From Herbaspirillum sp. SJZ106 (GTDB lineage Bacteria > Pseudomonadota > Gammaproteobacteria > Burkholderiales > Burkholderiaceae_D), in the NCBI RefSeq assembly GCF_006715495.1, contig NZ_VFNI01000004.1, forward strand, positions 466,815 through 530,814: a DNA stretch of 64,000 nt. Direction: 5' to 3'. A program made the translations under genes and the position numbers. Numbering within the stretch: the first letter of the stretch is position 1; the number at the start of each line of letters is the position of its first letter. The notes under the pieces were generated by a model. That model worked only from the letters and a program-made list of their open reading frames with translations. It was not told the DNA's origin and ran no database searches. Shown here in pieces: positions 34,002 to 42,201 of the stretch.

Positions 34002-35180
34002 TCACTGCTGCGGGAAAATCCTGCGCACCGTGTCTTCCGAGCGGAACAGCTTGTCAGCCTCGTGGGCCGCGCCCTTGACCTGGAATTCGGGATGCTTCAC
34101 CGGGATCTGCCATTGGTCCGACAGGAAGCGCTCGTAGCGCACGAAATTAAGCTGGCGCTCGACCCGTGTCGCCCCCTGCATCGCGGCGCCGCAGGCCTTG
34201 TCGAGATAGCGATGGTTGGGGTTGTCGTCGCGCGCGCCGACCATGTAGGTGATGTTGCGGCCTGCATAGCGGCGGAACAGTTGTTCGCCGTCCAGGTTCT
34301 GGCGCTTGAGGTAGTCCGGCGCATTCCCGATGCCGTAGCGGTAATTGTCATAGCCCGGGCAGATGATCGATTTCGGCAGGGAAAATCCGTCGCCGTCGGG
34401 CCGGCTGGCCTCGAAATAAAGGTAGGACGAGGGGCTGGAGATCACATAGCGCACCGCGATCCCGGCTTGCTGCAGCGGACCGTCGAGTTCGTTCACCGCT
34501 GCATAGCGCTGCATCAGCTGGGCGCCGGCGGAGTGGCCGATCATCACGATCTCCTTGAGGTCGGGAAAGCGCTGGCGGTCGGCCAGGTAATGCACGATGT
34601 CGTCCAGGGCCTGGAAGGAGGTCACGCCATCGACCCCGCGCTCGGAGGCTTCGCCTTGCATCCAGGTGCTGCCGCTCCACAGCGGCATGGCCGATGAGGA
34701 GCCCCGGTCGGCCTGGACCATGAAATTGGGCGCGACCAGCAGGGTGTCGGCAGCGCTGAATTGCGCCGTTTTCAGCAGGTGCAGCCCGATCTGGAAGTAG
34801 TCGTCCGCATTGCGCTTGACGCCATGCACGAACACCACCGCCCGGGCCACATGGGCCGGCAACTGCTGCAGGTTATGGTTGGCGTAGACGGCGAAGGAAT
34901 AGGGCTGGCCGGCGCCGATCCGGATGACCTGGGGGGCGCCGTCGATAGCGTCCGTCCCGGCGGCGCGGGCATGCAGCATCGGCAGCATGAGGGCGAGGAT
35001 GGCAAAGACCAGGGCGGCGATGCCGGGCGCGAAACAGGCGAAATTTTCCAGCCGGCGCGCCAGCTTGCTGCGCACTTTCACCGTGTATTCAGGCCCGTCA
35101 GGTCGGTCAAGCCGTTTAATCCATTTAAGCCATTTAAGCGCCAGTGTCTTGCCTTTACCGGAGTGTGTTTGTGCCGCCAT
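34002..35180 (-). CDS. Alpha/beta hydrolase, membrane-anchored or exported
   Basis: A 392-aa protein. A hydrophobic segment (FAPGIAALVFAILALMLPML, about 51-70) follows a basic N-terminus, so it is exported or membrane-tethered. The catalytic part has VVFVHGVKRNADDYF (oxyanion region) and the nucleophile elbow GHSAGAQ. Reaction and substrate are unknown. The first residues are encoded by a 9-bp tandem repeat (LKWLKWIKRLDR), so the true start may be one of the downstream GTG codons. It is upstream of tpsB on the same strand, so it may be the first gene of the secretion operon. Confidence 0.75.
   Translation of the reverse strand: MAAQTHSGKGKTLALKWLKWIKRLDRPDGPEYTVKVRSKLARRLENFACFAPGIAALVFAILALMLPMLHARAAGTDAIDGAPQVIRIGAGQPYSFAVYANHNLQQLPAHVARAVVFVHGVKRNADDYFQIGLHLLKTAQFSAADTLLVAPNFMVQADRGSSSAMPLWSGSTWMQGEASERGVDGVTSFQALDDIVHYLADRQRFPDLKEIVMIGHSAGAQLMQRYAAVNELDGPLQQAGIAVRYVISSPSSYLYFEASRPDGDGFSLPKSIICPGYDNYRYGIGNAPDYLKRQNLDGEQLFRRYAGRNITYMVGARDDNPNHRYLDKACGAAMQGATRVERQLNFVRYERFLSDQWQIPVKHPEFQVKGAAHEADKLFRSEDTVRRIFPQQ
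35105..35140. repeat. Degenerate 9-bp tandem repeat, four units
   Basis: Four 9-bp units (GGTCAAGCC, GTTTAATCC, ATTTAAGCC, ATTTAAGCG) within the start of the hydrolase gene. The array keeps the reading frame. A comparable four-unit array is in the NRPS gene at 56352-56387. Confidence 0.7.
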
Positions 35181-35627
35181 ATTCCTGAGCCTGCCGTCGT
35201 CGGTTGCGTGAGATGGGCAGGATGTGGGCGGCAGGAAGGCGTGCTACTGGGCGTCTCCCTCCGCATGCAGGCATCCTGCTGCGAATTGTTGTTGTCGTTG
35301 CGACGGATTATAGGAGCGCGTTTTCGCTATGTAAAATATCTTGGATGCCATAGCAGGATACTTTAAAAGTATTAAAAAATGCCGGGAATTATTCTAGAAT
35401 CTTTCGAGAAAAATCTCTTAACCTAATGAATTAAAATGATTTTTAATGAATTACTGCGCTGTTAAAACATGCCGGCAAGTCGGCAAGTGGGAGCAGGGAA
35501 GAATGGGGAAAGAATGAAAAAAGAGCCGCAATTTGCATTGCGGCTCTTTTCATTTGCACTGGCGCTGCGCATCGTCACGTCACATCACGTTACACGAGGC
35601 GCGCCACGCATTCACATCGGTGTGGAA
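35181..35627. other. 447-base convergent/upstream region, AT-rich
   Basis: Upstream of the hydrolase-TPS operon and downstream of icd (both minus strand). Positions about 35320-35470 are strikingly AT-rich and include the 15-bp dyad ATACTTT-A-AAAGTAT (35358-35372), a likely promoter or operator for the hydrolase/TPS operon. The icd terminator is at 35519-35550. Confidence 0.6.
35519..35550 (-). terminator. Terminator of icd
   Basis: 14-bp perfect stem (AAAAGAGCCGCAAT arm, 35519-35532 with 35537-35550) and 4-nt loop, A/T runs on both sides. It lies 78 bases past the icd stop. Confidence 0.9.
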
Positions 35628-37856
35628 TCAGATCGCTTCCAGCGCCTTGTTGAATGTTTCGCTCGGACGCATGACGGCGAAGGTCTTGGCGCGATCCGGC
35701 ATGTAGTAGCCGCCGATGTCGACCTGCTTGCCTTGCACGCCGTTGAGTTCGGCCACGATCTTCTGCTCGTTCTCGGCCAGCACCTTGGCCAGCGGCGCGA
35801 AGTGCTTGGCCAGCTCGGCGTCGTCCTTCTGCGCGGCCAGTTCCTGAGCCCAGTACAGGGACAGGTAGAAGTGGCTGCCGCGGTTGTCCAGCTCGCCGGT
35901 CTTGGGCGAAGGCGACTTGTTGTTGTCCAGCAGCTTGCCGGTGGCGGCGTCCAGCGTCTTGGCCAGGATCTTGGCGCGGGCGTTGCCAGTCTTGATGCCG
36001 ACATCTTCGATGGACACGGCCAGCGCCAGGAATTCACCCAGCGAGTCCCAGCGCAGGTGGTTTTCGCCGACCAGTTGCTGCACGTGCTTGGGGGCCGAGC
36101 CGCCGGCGCCGGTTTCGAACATGCCGCCGCCGGCCATCAGCGGGACGATCGACAGCATCTTGGCCGAGGTGCCCAGTTCCATGATCGGGAACAGGTCGGT
36201 CAGGTAGTCGCGCAGGATGTTGCCGGTCACCGAGATGGTGTCCATGCCGCGGATCACGCGTTCCAGGGTGTAACGCATGGCGCGCACTTGCGACATGATC
36301 TGGATGTCCAGGCCGTTGGTGTCGTGTTCCTTCAGGTAGGTGCGCACCTTCTTGATCAGTTCGGCTTCGTGCGGGCGGTACGGGTCCAGCCAGAACACGG
36401 CCGGCATGCCCGACAGGCGCGCGCGGGTGACCGCCAGCTTGACCCAGTCGCGCACCGCAGCGTCCTTGACCTGGCACATGCGCCAGATATCGCCGGCTTC
36501 GACGTTTTCTTCCAGCAGCACTTCGCCGTCCAGGGTGACGATGCGCGCCACGCCGTCCTGGGCGATTTCGAAGGTCTTGTCGTGCGAACCGTATTCCTCG
36601 GCCTTCTGGGCCATCAGGCCGACGTTGGGCACGGTGCCCATGGTGGTCGGGTCGAAGGCGCCGTTGGTCTTGCAGAAGTTGATGATTTCCTGGTAGATGC
36701 GGGCGAAGGTCGACTCAGGCAGCAGGGCCTTGGTGTCTTCGGTCTTGCCTTCGGCGTTCCACATCTTGCCGCCGGCGCGGATCATGGCCGGCATGGAGGC
36801 GTCGACGATCACGTCGTTGGGGGCGTGCAGGTTGGTGATGCCCTTGGCGGAGTCGACCATGGCCAGGCGCGGGCGCTTGGCTTCGTCGGCCTTCAGGTCG
36901 GCCAGCACTTCGGCCTTCTTGGCTTCAGGCAAGGTGTTGATCTTCTCGTAGACGCCCGACATGCCGTTGTTCGGGTTCACGCCGATCTCGGCAAACAGCT
37001 TGGCGTGCTTTTCGAAGGTGTTCTTGTAGTAGGTGCGCACCGCGTGGCCGAACACGATCGGGTGCGAGACCTTCATCATGGTCGCCTTGACGTGCACCGA
37101 CAGCAGCAGGTCGGTCTCGAAGGCGTCCTGCATCTGCTCTTCGTAGTACTTGCACAGCGCCTTCTTGCTCATGAACATGCTGTCGATGATCTCGCCGGCC
37201 TGCAGCGAAACCTTCGGTTTCAGGACGATGGTTTCGCCGGACTTGGTGACCAGGTCCATCTTGACGTCCACCGCGCGGTCCATGGTCATGCTCTTTTCGC
37301 CGGCGTAGAAGTCGCCGCCGTGCATGTGCGCCACGTGGGTGCGCGAAGCCATGCTCCACTTGGACATCGAATGCGGATGCTTGCGGGCGTAGTTCTTGAC
37401 GGCGTTGGGCGCGCGGCGGTCGGAATTGCCTTCGCGCAGGACCGGGTTCACGGCGCTGCCGGAAACCTTGGCGTAACGCTTCTGGATCGCCTTTTCTTCG
37501 TCGGTGGTCGGGTTTTCCGGATAGTCGGGGAGTTTGTAGCCGCGGCCCTGCAGTTCGCGGATGGCGGCCTGCAGCTGCAGGATAGAGGCGCTGATGTTGG
37601 GCAGCTTGATGATGTTGGCTTCCGGCTTCTGGGTCAGTGCGCCCAGTTCGCCCAGCGTATCGGGCACTTTCTGCTCATCGGTCAGGAACTCGGAGAATTC
37701 CGCCAGGATACGCGCTGCCACCGAGATGTCGCTCTCGACGACGTCAATACCGGCTTGCGCAGTGAACTTCTTGACGATAGGCAGAAGCGAGTGGGTCGCC
37801 AGATAGGGGGCCTCGTCGGTCAGCGTATAGATGATGGTCGGGTTACCTGTAGTCAC
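35628..37856 (-). CDS. icd: NADP-dependent isocitrate dehydrogenase, monomeric type
   Basis: A 742-aa TCA-cycle enzyme that oxidatively decarboxylates isocitrate to 2-oxoglutarate. The whole sequence follows the monomeric IDH-II family (about 740 aa), unrelated in length to the dimeric 420-aa enzyme; examples are [19 protein letters not shown] and [19 protein letters not shown]. There is no suitable ATG. The start is GTG at 37856, with AAGGA eight bases upstream and the family N-terminus [11 protein letters not shown] directly after. It is monocistronic, with an upstream hairpin/palindrome region that may control it. Confidence 0.95.
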   Translation of the reverse strand: MTTGNPTIIYTLTDEAPYLATHSLLPIVKKFTAQAGIDVVESDISVAARILAEFSEFLTDEQKVPDTLGELGALTQKPEANIIKLPNISASILQLQAAIRELQGRGYKLPDYPENPTTDEEKAIQKRYAKVSGSAVNPVLREGNSDRRAPNAVKNYARKHPHSMSKWSMASRTHVAHMHGGDFYAGEKSMTMDRAVDVKMDLVTKSGETIVLKPKVSLQAGEIIDSMFMSKKALCKYYEEQMQDAFETDLLLSVHVKATMMKVSHPIVFGHAVRTYYKNTFEKHAKLFAEIGVNPNNGMSGVYEKINTLPEAKKAEVLADLKADEAKRPRLAMVDSAKGITNLHAPNDVIVDASMPAMIRAGGKMWNAEGKTEDTKALLPESTFARIYQEIINFCKTNGAFDPTTMGTVPNVGLMAQKAEEYGSHDKTFEIAQDGVARIVTLDGEVLLEENVEAGDIWRMCQVKDAAVRDWVKLAVTRARLSGMPAVFWLDPYRPHEAELIKKVRTYLKEHDTNGLDIQIMSQVRAMRYTLERVIRGMDTISVTGNILRDYLTDLFPIMELGTSAKMLSIVPLMAGGGMFETGAGGSAPKHVQQLVGENHLRWDSLGEFLALAVSIEDVGIKTGNARAKILAKTLDAATGKLLDNNKSPSPKTGELDNRGSHFYLSLYWAQELAAQKDDAELAKHFAPLAKVLAENEQKIVAELNGVQGKQVDIGGYYMPDRAKTFAVMRPSETFNKALEAI

Positions 37857-37982
37857 GATGATGTCCTTGCTGTTGGTGTGTTGATGTGCTGTGCTGCATG
37901 TGCCGTCCCGTCGTCGGCAGGCGGATGCATCGTGTGCTTGTGGCTGAGGCATCCGCATGCCCTTGGCTGGATCGGCAATCTC

Positions 37983-38029
37983 CTGCCGGCGAACCGTCGT
38001 TTCCATCGGGAAACGGTTTCCCCCGGCAG
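37983..38029 (-). promoter_or_regulatory. Hairpin/palindrome upstream of icd
   Basis: Outer arms CTGCCGG / CCGGCAG enclose the 15-bp palindrome GGGAAAC-G-GTTTCCC (38008-38022). It is about 125-170 bases before the icd start. It could be a LacI-like operator or a leader RNA stem. Confidence 0.45.
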
Positions 38030-38174
38030 CGTCTCGTCTTTCCCTCAGATGCCGCGGCAAAAAACAGACGGTAGTTTACTCCTAAGCGAGCCGAAATGCT
38101 TCAACTCTTATATAAGACTTGCAGAATTTTTGTATGGATGTCGAGGCGAATGTTGTCGCAATGTCATCAAGGCC

Positions 38175-38199
38175 AAAAAAAGGGCCGCAGATGCGGCCC
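38175..38199 (-). terminator. Terminator of MHS transporter gene
   Basis: 8-bp stem GGGCCGCA (38182-38189) with 38192-38199, 2-nt loop, and a seven-T run on the minus strand (38181-38175). Confidence 0.85.
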
Positions 38200-38233
38200 G
38201 ATTCAATCTTCAATAGTGACTTGCAGGGTTGGC

Positions 38234-39529
38234 TCAGGCCGGCACCGCTTTGCCCGGCGCCTGCTTGCCCTGGTTGCGGTAGAGGACGAAGGTGGCGATC
38301 AGGCCGCACACGGCCGCCGCGCTCATCCAGATGCCGGGAGCGGCCTTGTCGCCGGTGTACTGGATCAGGCCGGTGGCGATGGCCGGGGTGAAACCGCCGA
38401 ACAAGGCCGTGGCCAGGCTATAGGCCAGCGAGAAGCCGACCGTGCGCACCTCGACCGGCATCACTTCGGTCAGCGCCACCACCATCGCGCCGTTGTAGCT
38501 GGCGTAGAGGAAGGACAGCCACAGCTCGACGATCAGCATCTTGCCGAAGGTGGCGTCATGCACCAGCCAGTTCACGGCCGGGTAGGCGGTCAGGATGGTC
38601 AGCACGGTAAAGGCCACCAGGATGGGACGGCGACCGATGCGATCCGACAGGGCGCCCATGATCGGCAGCCAGATGAAGTTGGACAGGCCCACGCACAAAG
38701 TCACGATCAGGCTGGCCTCGGTCGACAGCTTCAGCACGCTCTTGCCGAAGGTCGGCGTATATACCGTGATCAGGTAGAACGAGACGGTGGTCATCGAGAC
38801 CAGCATCATGCCGGCGATCACCAGTTTCCAGTTCTCAAGCATCGAACGGAAGATCTGGCCGGTGGTGGGACGGTGCTTGCGGCGCAGGAACTCTTCGGTT
38901 TCCTGCAGCGAACGGCGGATCACGAACAGCACCGGCACGATCAGGCAGCCGATGAAGAAGGGAATGCGCCAGCCCCATTCGCCCACTTGCGCCGGCGTCA
39001 GGGTGGTCGACAGCAGGTAGCCGATGGCGGCGGCCACGATGATGGCGACCTGCTGGCTGCCGGACTGCCAGCTGACATAGAAGCCCTTGTTGCCCGGAGT
39101 GGCCATCTCGGCCAGGTAAACCGACACCCCGCCCAGTTCCACGCCGGCGGAGAAGCCCTGCAGCAGGCGCCCGATCAGCACCAGAATTGGCGCCAGCGCG
39201 CCGATGGCGGCGTAACCGGGGACGAAGGCGATCAGCATGGTGCCCAGCGCCATGAGCGCCAGTGTCACGATCAAGCCCTGGCGGCGGCCGACGCGGTCGA
39301 CGTAGGCGCCCAGGATGATGGCGCCCAGCGGACGCATCAGGAAACCGGCGCCGAAGGTCATGAAGGTCAGCATCAGCGAGGCGAACTCGTTATCGCTGGG
39401 GAAAAACGCTTTCGAGATGTGGGTCGCGTAGAAGCCGAACAGGAAGAAATCGAACATTTCCATGAAATTGCCGCTGGTCACGCGCAGCACCGTGGAAAGC
39501 TTCGAGTGCGAAGATGTGGATGTACTCAT
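38234..39529 (-). CDS. MHS-family MFS transporter (citrate/2-oxoglutarate type)
   Basis: A 431-aa proton symporter. The N-terminus ([20 protein letters not shown]), the [20 protein letters not shown] loop and [22 protein letters not shown] are hallmarks of the metabolite:H+ symporter family, which includes citrate, tricarballylate, 2-oxoglutarate and proline/betaine carriers. It resembles the citrate carrier group most, but the substrate is not provable by eye. Its position beside icd fits uptake of TCA intermediates. It has its own terminator, so icd is transcribed separately. Confidence 0.9.
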   Translation of the reverse strand: MSTSTSSHSKLSTVLRVTSGNFMEMFDFFLFGFYATHISKAFFPSDNEFASLMLTFMTFGAGFLMRPLGAIILGAYVDRVGRRQGLIVTLALMALGTMLIAFVPGYAAIGALAPILVLIGRLLQGFSAGVELGGVSVYLAEMATPGNKGFYVSWQSGSQQVAIIVAAAIGYLLSTTLTPAQVGEWGWRIPFFIGCLIVPVLFVIRRSLQETEEFLRRKHRPTTGQIFRSMLENWKLVIAGMMLVSMTTVSFYLITVYTPTFGKSVLKLSTEASLIVTLCVGLSNFIWLPIMGALSDRIGRRPILVAFTVLTILTAYPAVNWLVHDATFGKMLIVELWLSFLYASYNGAMVVALTEVMPVEVRTVGFSLAYSLATALFGGFTPAIATGLIQYTGDKAAPGIWMSAAAVCGLIATFVLYRNQGKQAPGKAVPA

Positions 39530-40106
39530 GATGTGTGCCTCAATTGTGTGTTTGGCGGACCGTGTATCCGGTCTTGTGCCTGTCTCGGCCGGTGTGGAAC
39601 CGGTTGTAGTCAGGATCTTTTTAGGTATGTCAGCTATTGCGCCGCCGATTCTATCCCCGAAAACCGGCGCGTGGATGGTACGGCCGGGGCTGCCATGCAG
39701 ATTTCGGTTTTTTCGATGGCTGGATGAAAGGTTCGGGGGCGGAAAAGGGCCAGGAAAGGGCCTGATGCTGTTCAGTTAAGCCTTCCATCTGCAACTCGTC
39801 ATCCCGGCGAAGGCCGGGATCCAGTGTCTTTCGTTGTGCCTCAATGGCCGTTGAATGACAAATGACGCGACGCTGGACCCTGACCTTTGTCAGGGCGACG
39901 GGGAAATTTCGGCTTAACTGGACGGCATGACGGGAAAGGGCCGCTTTCCGCCACCATCCACACAACAAGGCCGGGTTGCGTCAAGGCACGCTTGCCGCAT
40001 CTGTGATGCAATGGGGCATCTGTTGACGAACGGAAAGCGCGTGACAGCTTGCCCGCATCGTTTCAGAATCCAATGCCCATGTGAGCCATGTGATGAAAGC
40101 CCCGCC
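39530..40106. other. 577-base divergent region carrying a MITE
   Basis: Between the MHS transporter and ldhA. The MITE copy occupies 39763-39932. The remaining flanks hold the two promoters; no other gene is supported. Confidence 0.6.
39753..39942. mobile_element. MITE-like element, copy 2, with 10-bp target duplication
   Basis: Second copy of the repeat at 10786-10943, in the same orientation (39763-39932, about 170 bp). End repeats share the TTCAGTTAAGCC core, and interior sequence is nearly identical, with a 12-bp insertion (AATGACAAATGACG region near 39855). It is flanked by GGAAAGGGCC at 39753-39762 and 39933-39942. It lies about 175 bases upstream of the ldhA ATG. Confidence 0.85.
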
Positions 40107-41102
40107 ATGAAGACCGCCGTATTCAGCGCCCGCCGCTACGACCAGACCCTGCTGACCCGCGCCAACGCCGCCGGGCGGCACCAGTTGCTGTTCCTGCAAG
40201 ACCGCCTGAGCCCGCAGACCGCGGCGCTGGCTGCGGGCTGCGACGCTGTCAGCGTCTTCGTCAACGACGACGTCGGCGCCGAAGTGCTGGCGCAGCTGGG
40301 CCGCCAGGGCACGCGTTTGGTGACCACGCGCTCGACCGGCTTCAACCACATCGATGCCCGGGCCGCGTCCAGCCTGGGCATTGCGGTGGCGCGCGTGGCC
40401 GATTACTCGCCGCATTCGGTGGCTGAATTCGCGGTCGGCCTGTTGCTGGCGGTCAACCGCAAGATCGCGCGCGCCAGCATGCGCACGCGGGAAGGTAATT
40501 TCGAACTGGACGGGCTGATGGGGTTCGACCTGCACGGCAAGACCGTGGGCGTGATCGGCACCGGCAAGATCGGCGTCATCTTCGCGCGCATCATGGCCGG
40601 TTTCGGCTGCACGGTGCTGGGCAGCGACGTGCACCGCAATCCCGAGTTCGAGGCGCTGGGCGGGCGCTATGTCGACGTCGCCGGACTGTTCGCCGCCAGC
40701 GACGCGGTCTCGCTGCATTGCCCGCTGACCGAGGACACGCACTACCTCGTCGACGCGCAATCGCTGGCCGCGGCCAAGCCCGGCTGCATCCTGGTCAACA
40801 CCAGTCGCGGCGGCCTGGTCGATACCGAAGCGGCGATCGCTGCCCTCAAGAGCGGACGCCTGCGCGGGCTGGCGATCGACGTGTATGAACAGGAAGCCAA
40901 TCTGTTCTTCCAGGACCTGTCCGCCACCGTGATCACCGACGACGTGATCCAGCGCCTGGTGTCTTTTCCCAATGTCATCGTCACCGGCCACCAGGCCTTC
41001 TTTACCGAAGAAGCCATCGGCCAGATCATGGACACCACCATCGGCAACCTCAGCGATTTCGAAGACGGCCTGGATCTGGGGGCGCGTCGCGTCACCGGTT
41101 GA
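40107..41102 (+). CDS. ldhA: D-lactate dehydrogenase / 2-hydroxyacid dehydrogenase
   Basis: A 331-aa NAD-dependent enzyme reducing pyruvate to D-lactate, close in length to E. coli LdhA (329 aa). The Rossmann motif GVIGTGKIG (about 154-162), the substrate-binding TRSTGFNHID, catalytic Arg in NTSRGGLVD, and His in VTGHQAFFTEEA are present. The tail after GNLSDFEDG is short. The 12-bp unit GTCACCGGTTGA is duplicated across the stop codon, giving a second in-frame stop 12 bases later. Its promoter region was invaded by the MITE, which may influence expression. Confidence 0.9.
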   Translation: MKTAVFSARRYDQTLLTRANAAGRHQLLFLQDRLSPQTAALAAGCDAVSVFVNDDVGAEVLAQLGRQGTRLVTTRSTGFNHIDARAASSLGIAVARVADYSPHSVAEFAVGLLLAVNRKIARASMRTREGNFELDGLMGFDLHGKTVGVIGTGKIGVIFARIMAGFGCTVLGSDVHRNPEFEALGGRYVDVAGLFAASDAVSLHCPLTEDTHYLVDAQSLAAAKPGCILVNTSRGGLVDTEAAIAALKSGRLRGLAIDVYEQEANLFFQDLSATVITDDVIQRLVSFPNVIVTGHQAFFTEEAIGQIMDTTIGNLSDFEDGLDLGARRVTG

Positions 41103-41140
41103 GTCACCGGTTGAGTCACAGGCTGAAGGCGCCATGCAAA

Positions 41141-41163
41141 ACGCCCGGCGCATGGCCGGGCGT
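41141..41163 (+). terminator. Stem-loop after ldhA
   Basis: 9-bp perfect stem ACGCCCGGC (41141-41149) with 41155-41163, 5-nt loop, A-run before it but no T-run after. It would be a better terminator for the minus-strand czc remnant than for ldhA. Confidence 0.5.
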
Positions 41164-41195
41164 CGGTATGGCGAAGTGAGGCCAGGCGCGCCGCG

Positions 41196-41592
<397 letters not shown>

Positions 41593-41696
41593 CGAATTCT
41601 CCAGGATCAAGGGAAGGATTCGGCGTGCGGACAAGCTCTTGCCGCCGACGGCATTGCCATCGGGCGCAAGTCTTCAGGGAAGAGGGAAAGGGAGGC

Positions 41697-42080
41697 TCAG
41701 AGCCGGGCCGCAACGCCGCGCAGATGCGCGGCCAGCCAGTCGGGCTCTTCGGGATGGTCCGGGATGTGGGAGGAAAACGCGATGGTGAAACCGGCTGGCA
41801 CCGGCGATGCCGCGCGTAGCAAGCGCCGGGCGGCGGCGGCCGGATAACCCAGGCTGCCGGCCTGCATTTCGCAGCTGCTGCAAAAACCTGCCGCATCCTT
41901 GGCGCCGGCGTTCTTGCCGGCTTGCACGGTATCGTCCAGGCCGTCCGCCTGCGGCTGCAGCTGGTGGTGGCCGGCATGCCGCGCCAGCGTCGCCGCATGT
42001 TCGTTGTACGGCCCGACCGCCGCCCAGCACAGCTGGATCAGCGTAATCGAAAGCAACAGGGCCGTAAGCAGCTTTTTCAT
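41697..42080 (-). CDS. czcI: CzcI-like metal-resistance accessory protein
   Basis: A 127-aa protein with a signal peptide (MKKLLTALLLSITLIQLCWA), then His-rich and Cys-containing mature sequence (HAATLARHAGHHQLQ, GFCSSCEMQAG). This resembles the CzcI family found before czcCBA, thought to be a periplasmic metal-sensing or regulatory factor. It precedes the czcC fragment by about 105 bp on the same strand, the canonical order. Since the pump genes are deleted, it is probably an orphan without its partner. Confidence 0.72.
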   Translation of the reverse strand: MKKLLTALLLSITLIQLCWAAVGPYNEHAATLARHAGHHQLQPQADGLDDTVQAGKNAGAKDAAGFCSSCEMQAGSLGYPAAAARRLLRAASPVPAGFTIAFSSHIPDHPEEPDWLAAHLRGVAARL

Positions 42081-42201
42081 GCGGGCGAAGGAAGGGGGGC
42101 AGCGGGAGAAAACGAAGACCGCAGCGATTCTACCTGCGATTGTGCGGCGCTTCAATTTTCCCTGCGCGAGCGGGCGCCGGCATGGGGTATTCAAACCGGA
42201 T

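Larger units (their letters stand above)
37857..38233. other. 377-base region upstream of icd
   Basis: Contains the icd leader with a long hairpin (37983-38029) and, at 38175-38199, the terminator of the MFS gene lying upstream on the same strand. No gene is supported. Confidence 0.55.

Noticed and set aside
29572..34137. Very long plus-strand open frame (about 1520 codons) opposite tpsA/tpsB
   Set aside because: It is the antisense shadow of the TpsA and TpsB genes, with low-complexity Ala/Gly/Val/Arg sequence, no family resemblance and no ribosome site. GC-rich codons leave several frames open here.
41093..41116. 12-bp tandem duplication GTCACCGGTTGA at the ldhA stop
   Set aside because: Clear duplication, but it only adds a second stop codon; no functional consequence could be argued beyond simple slippage.
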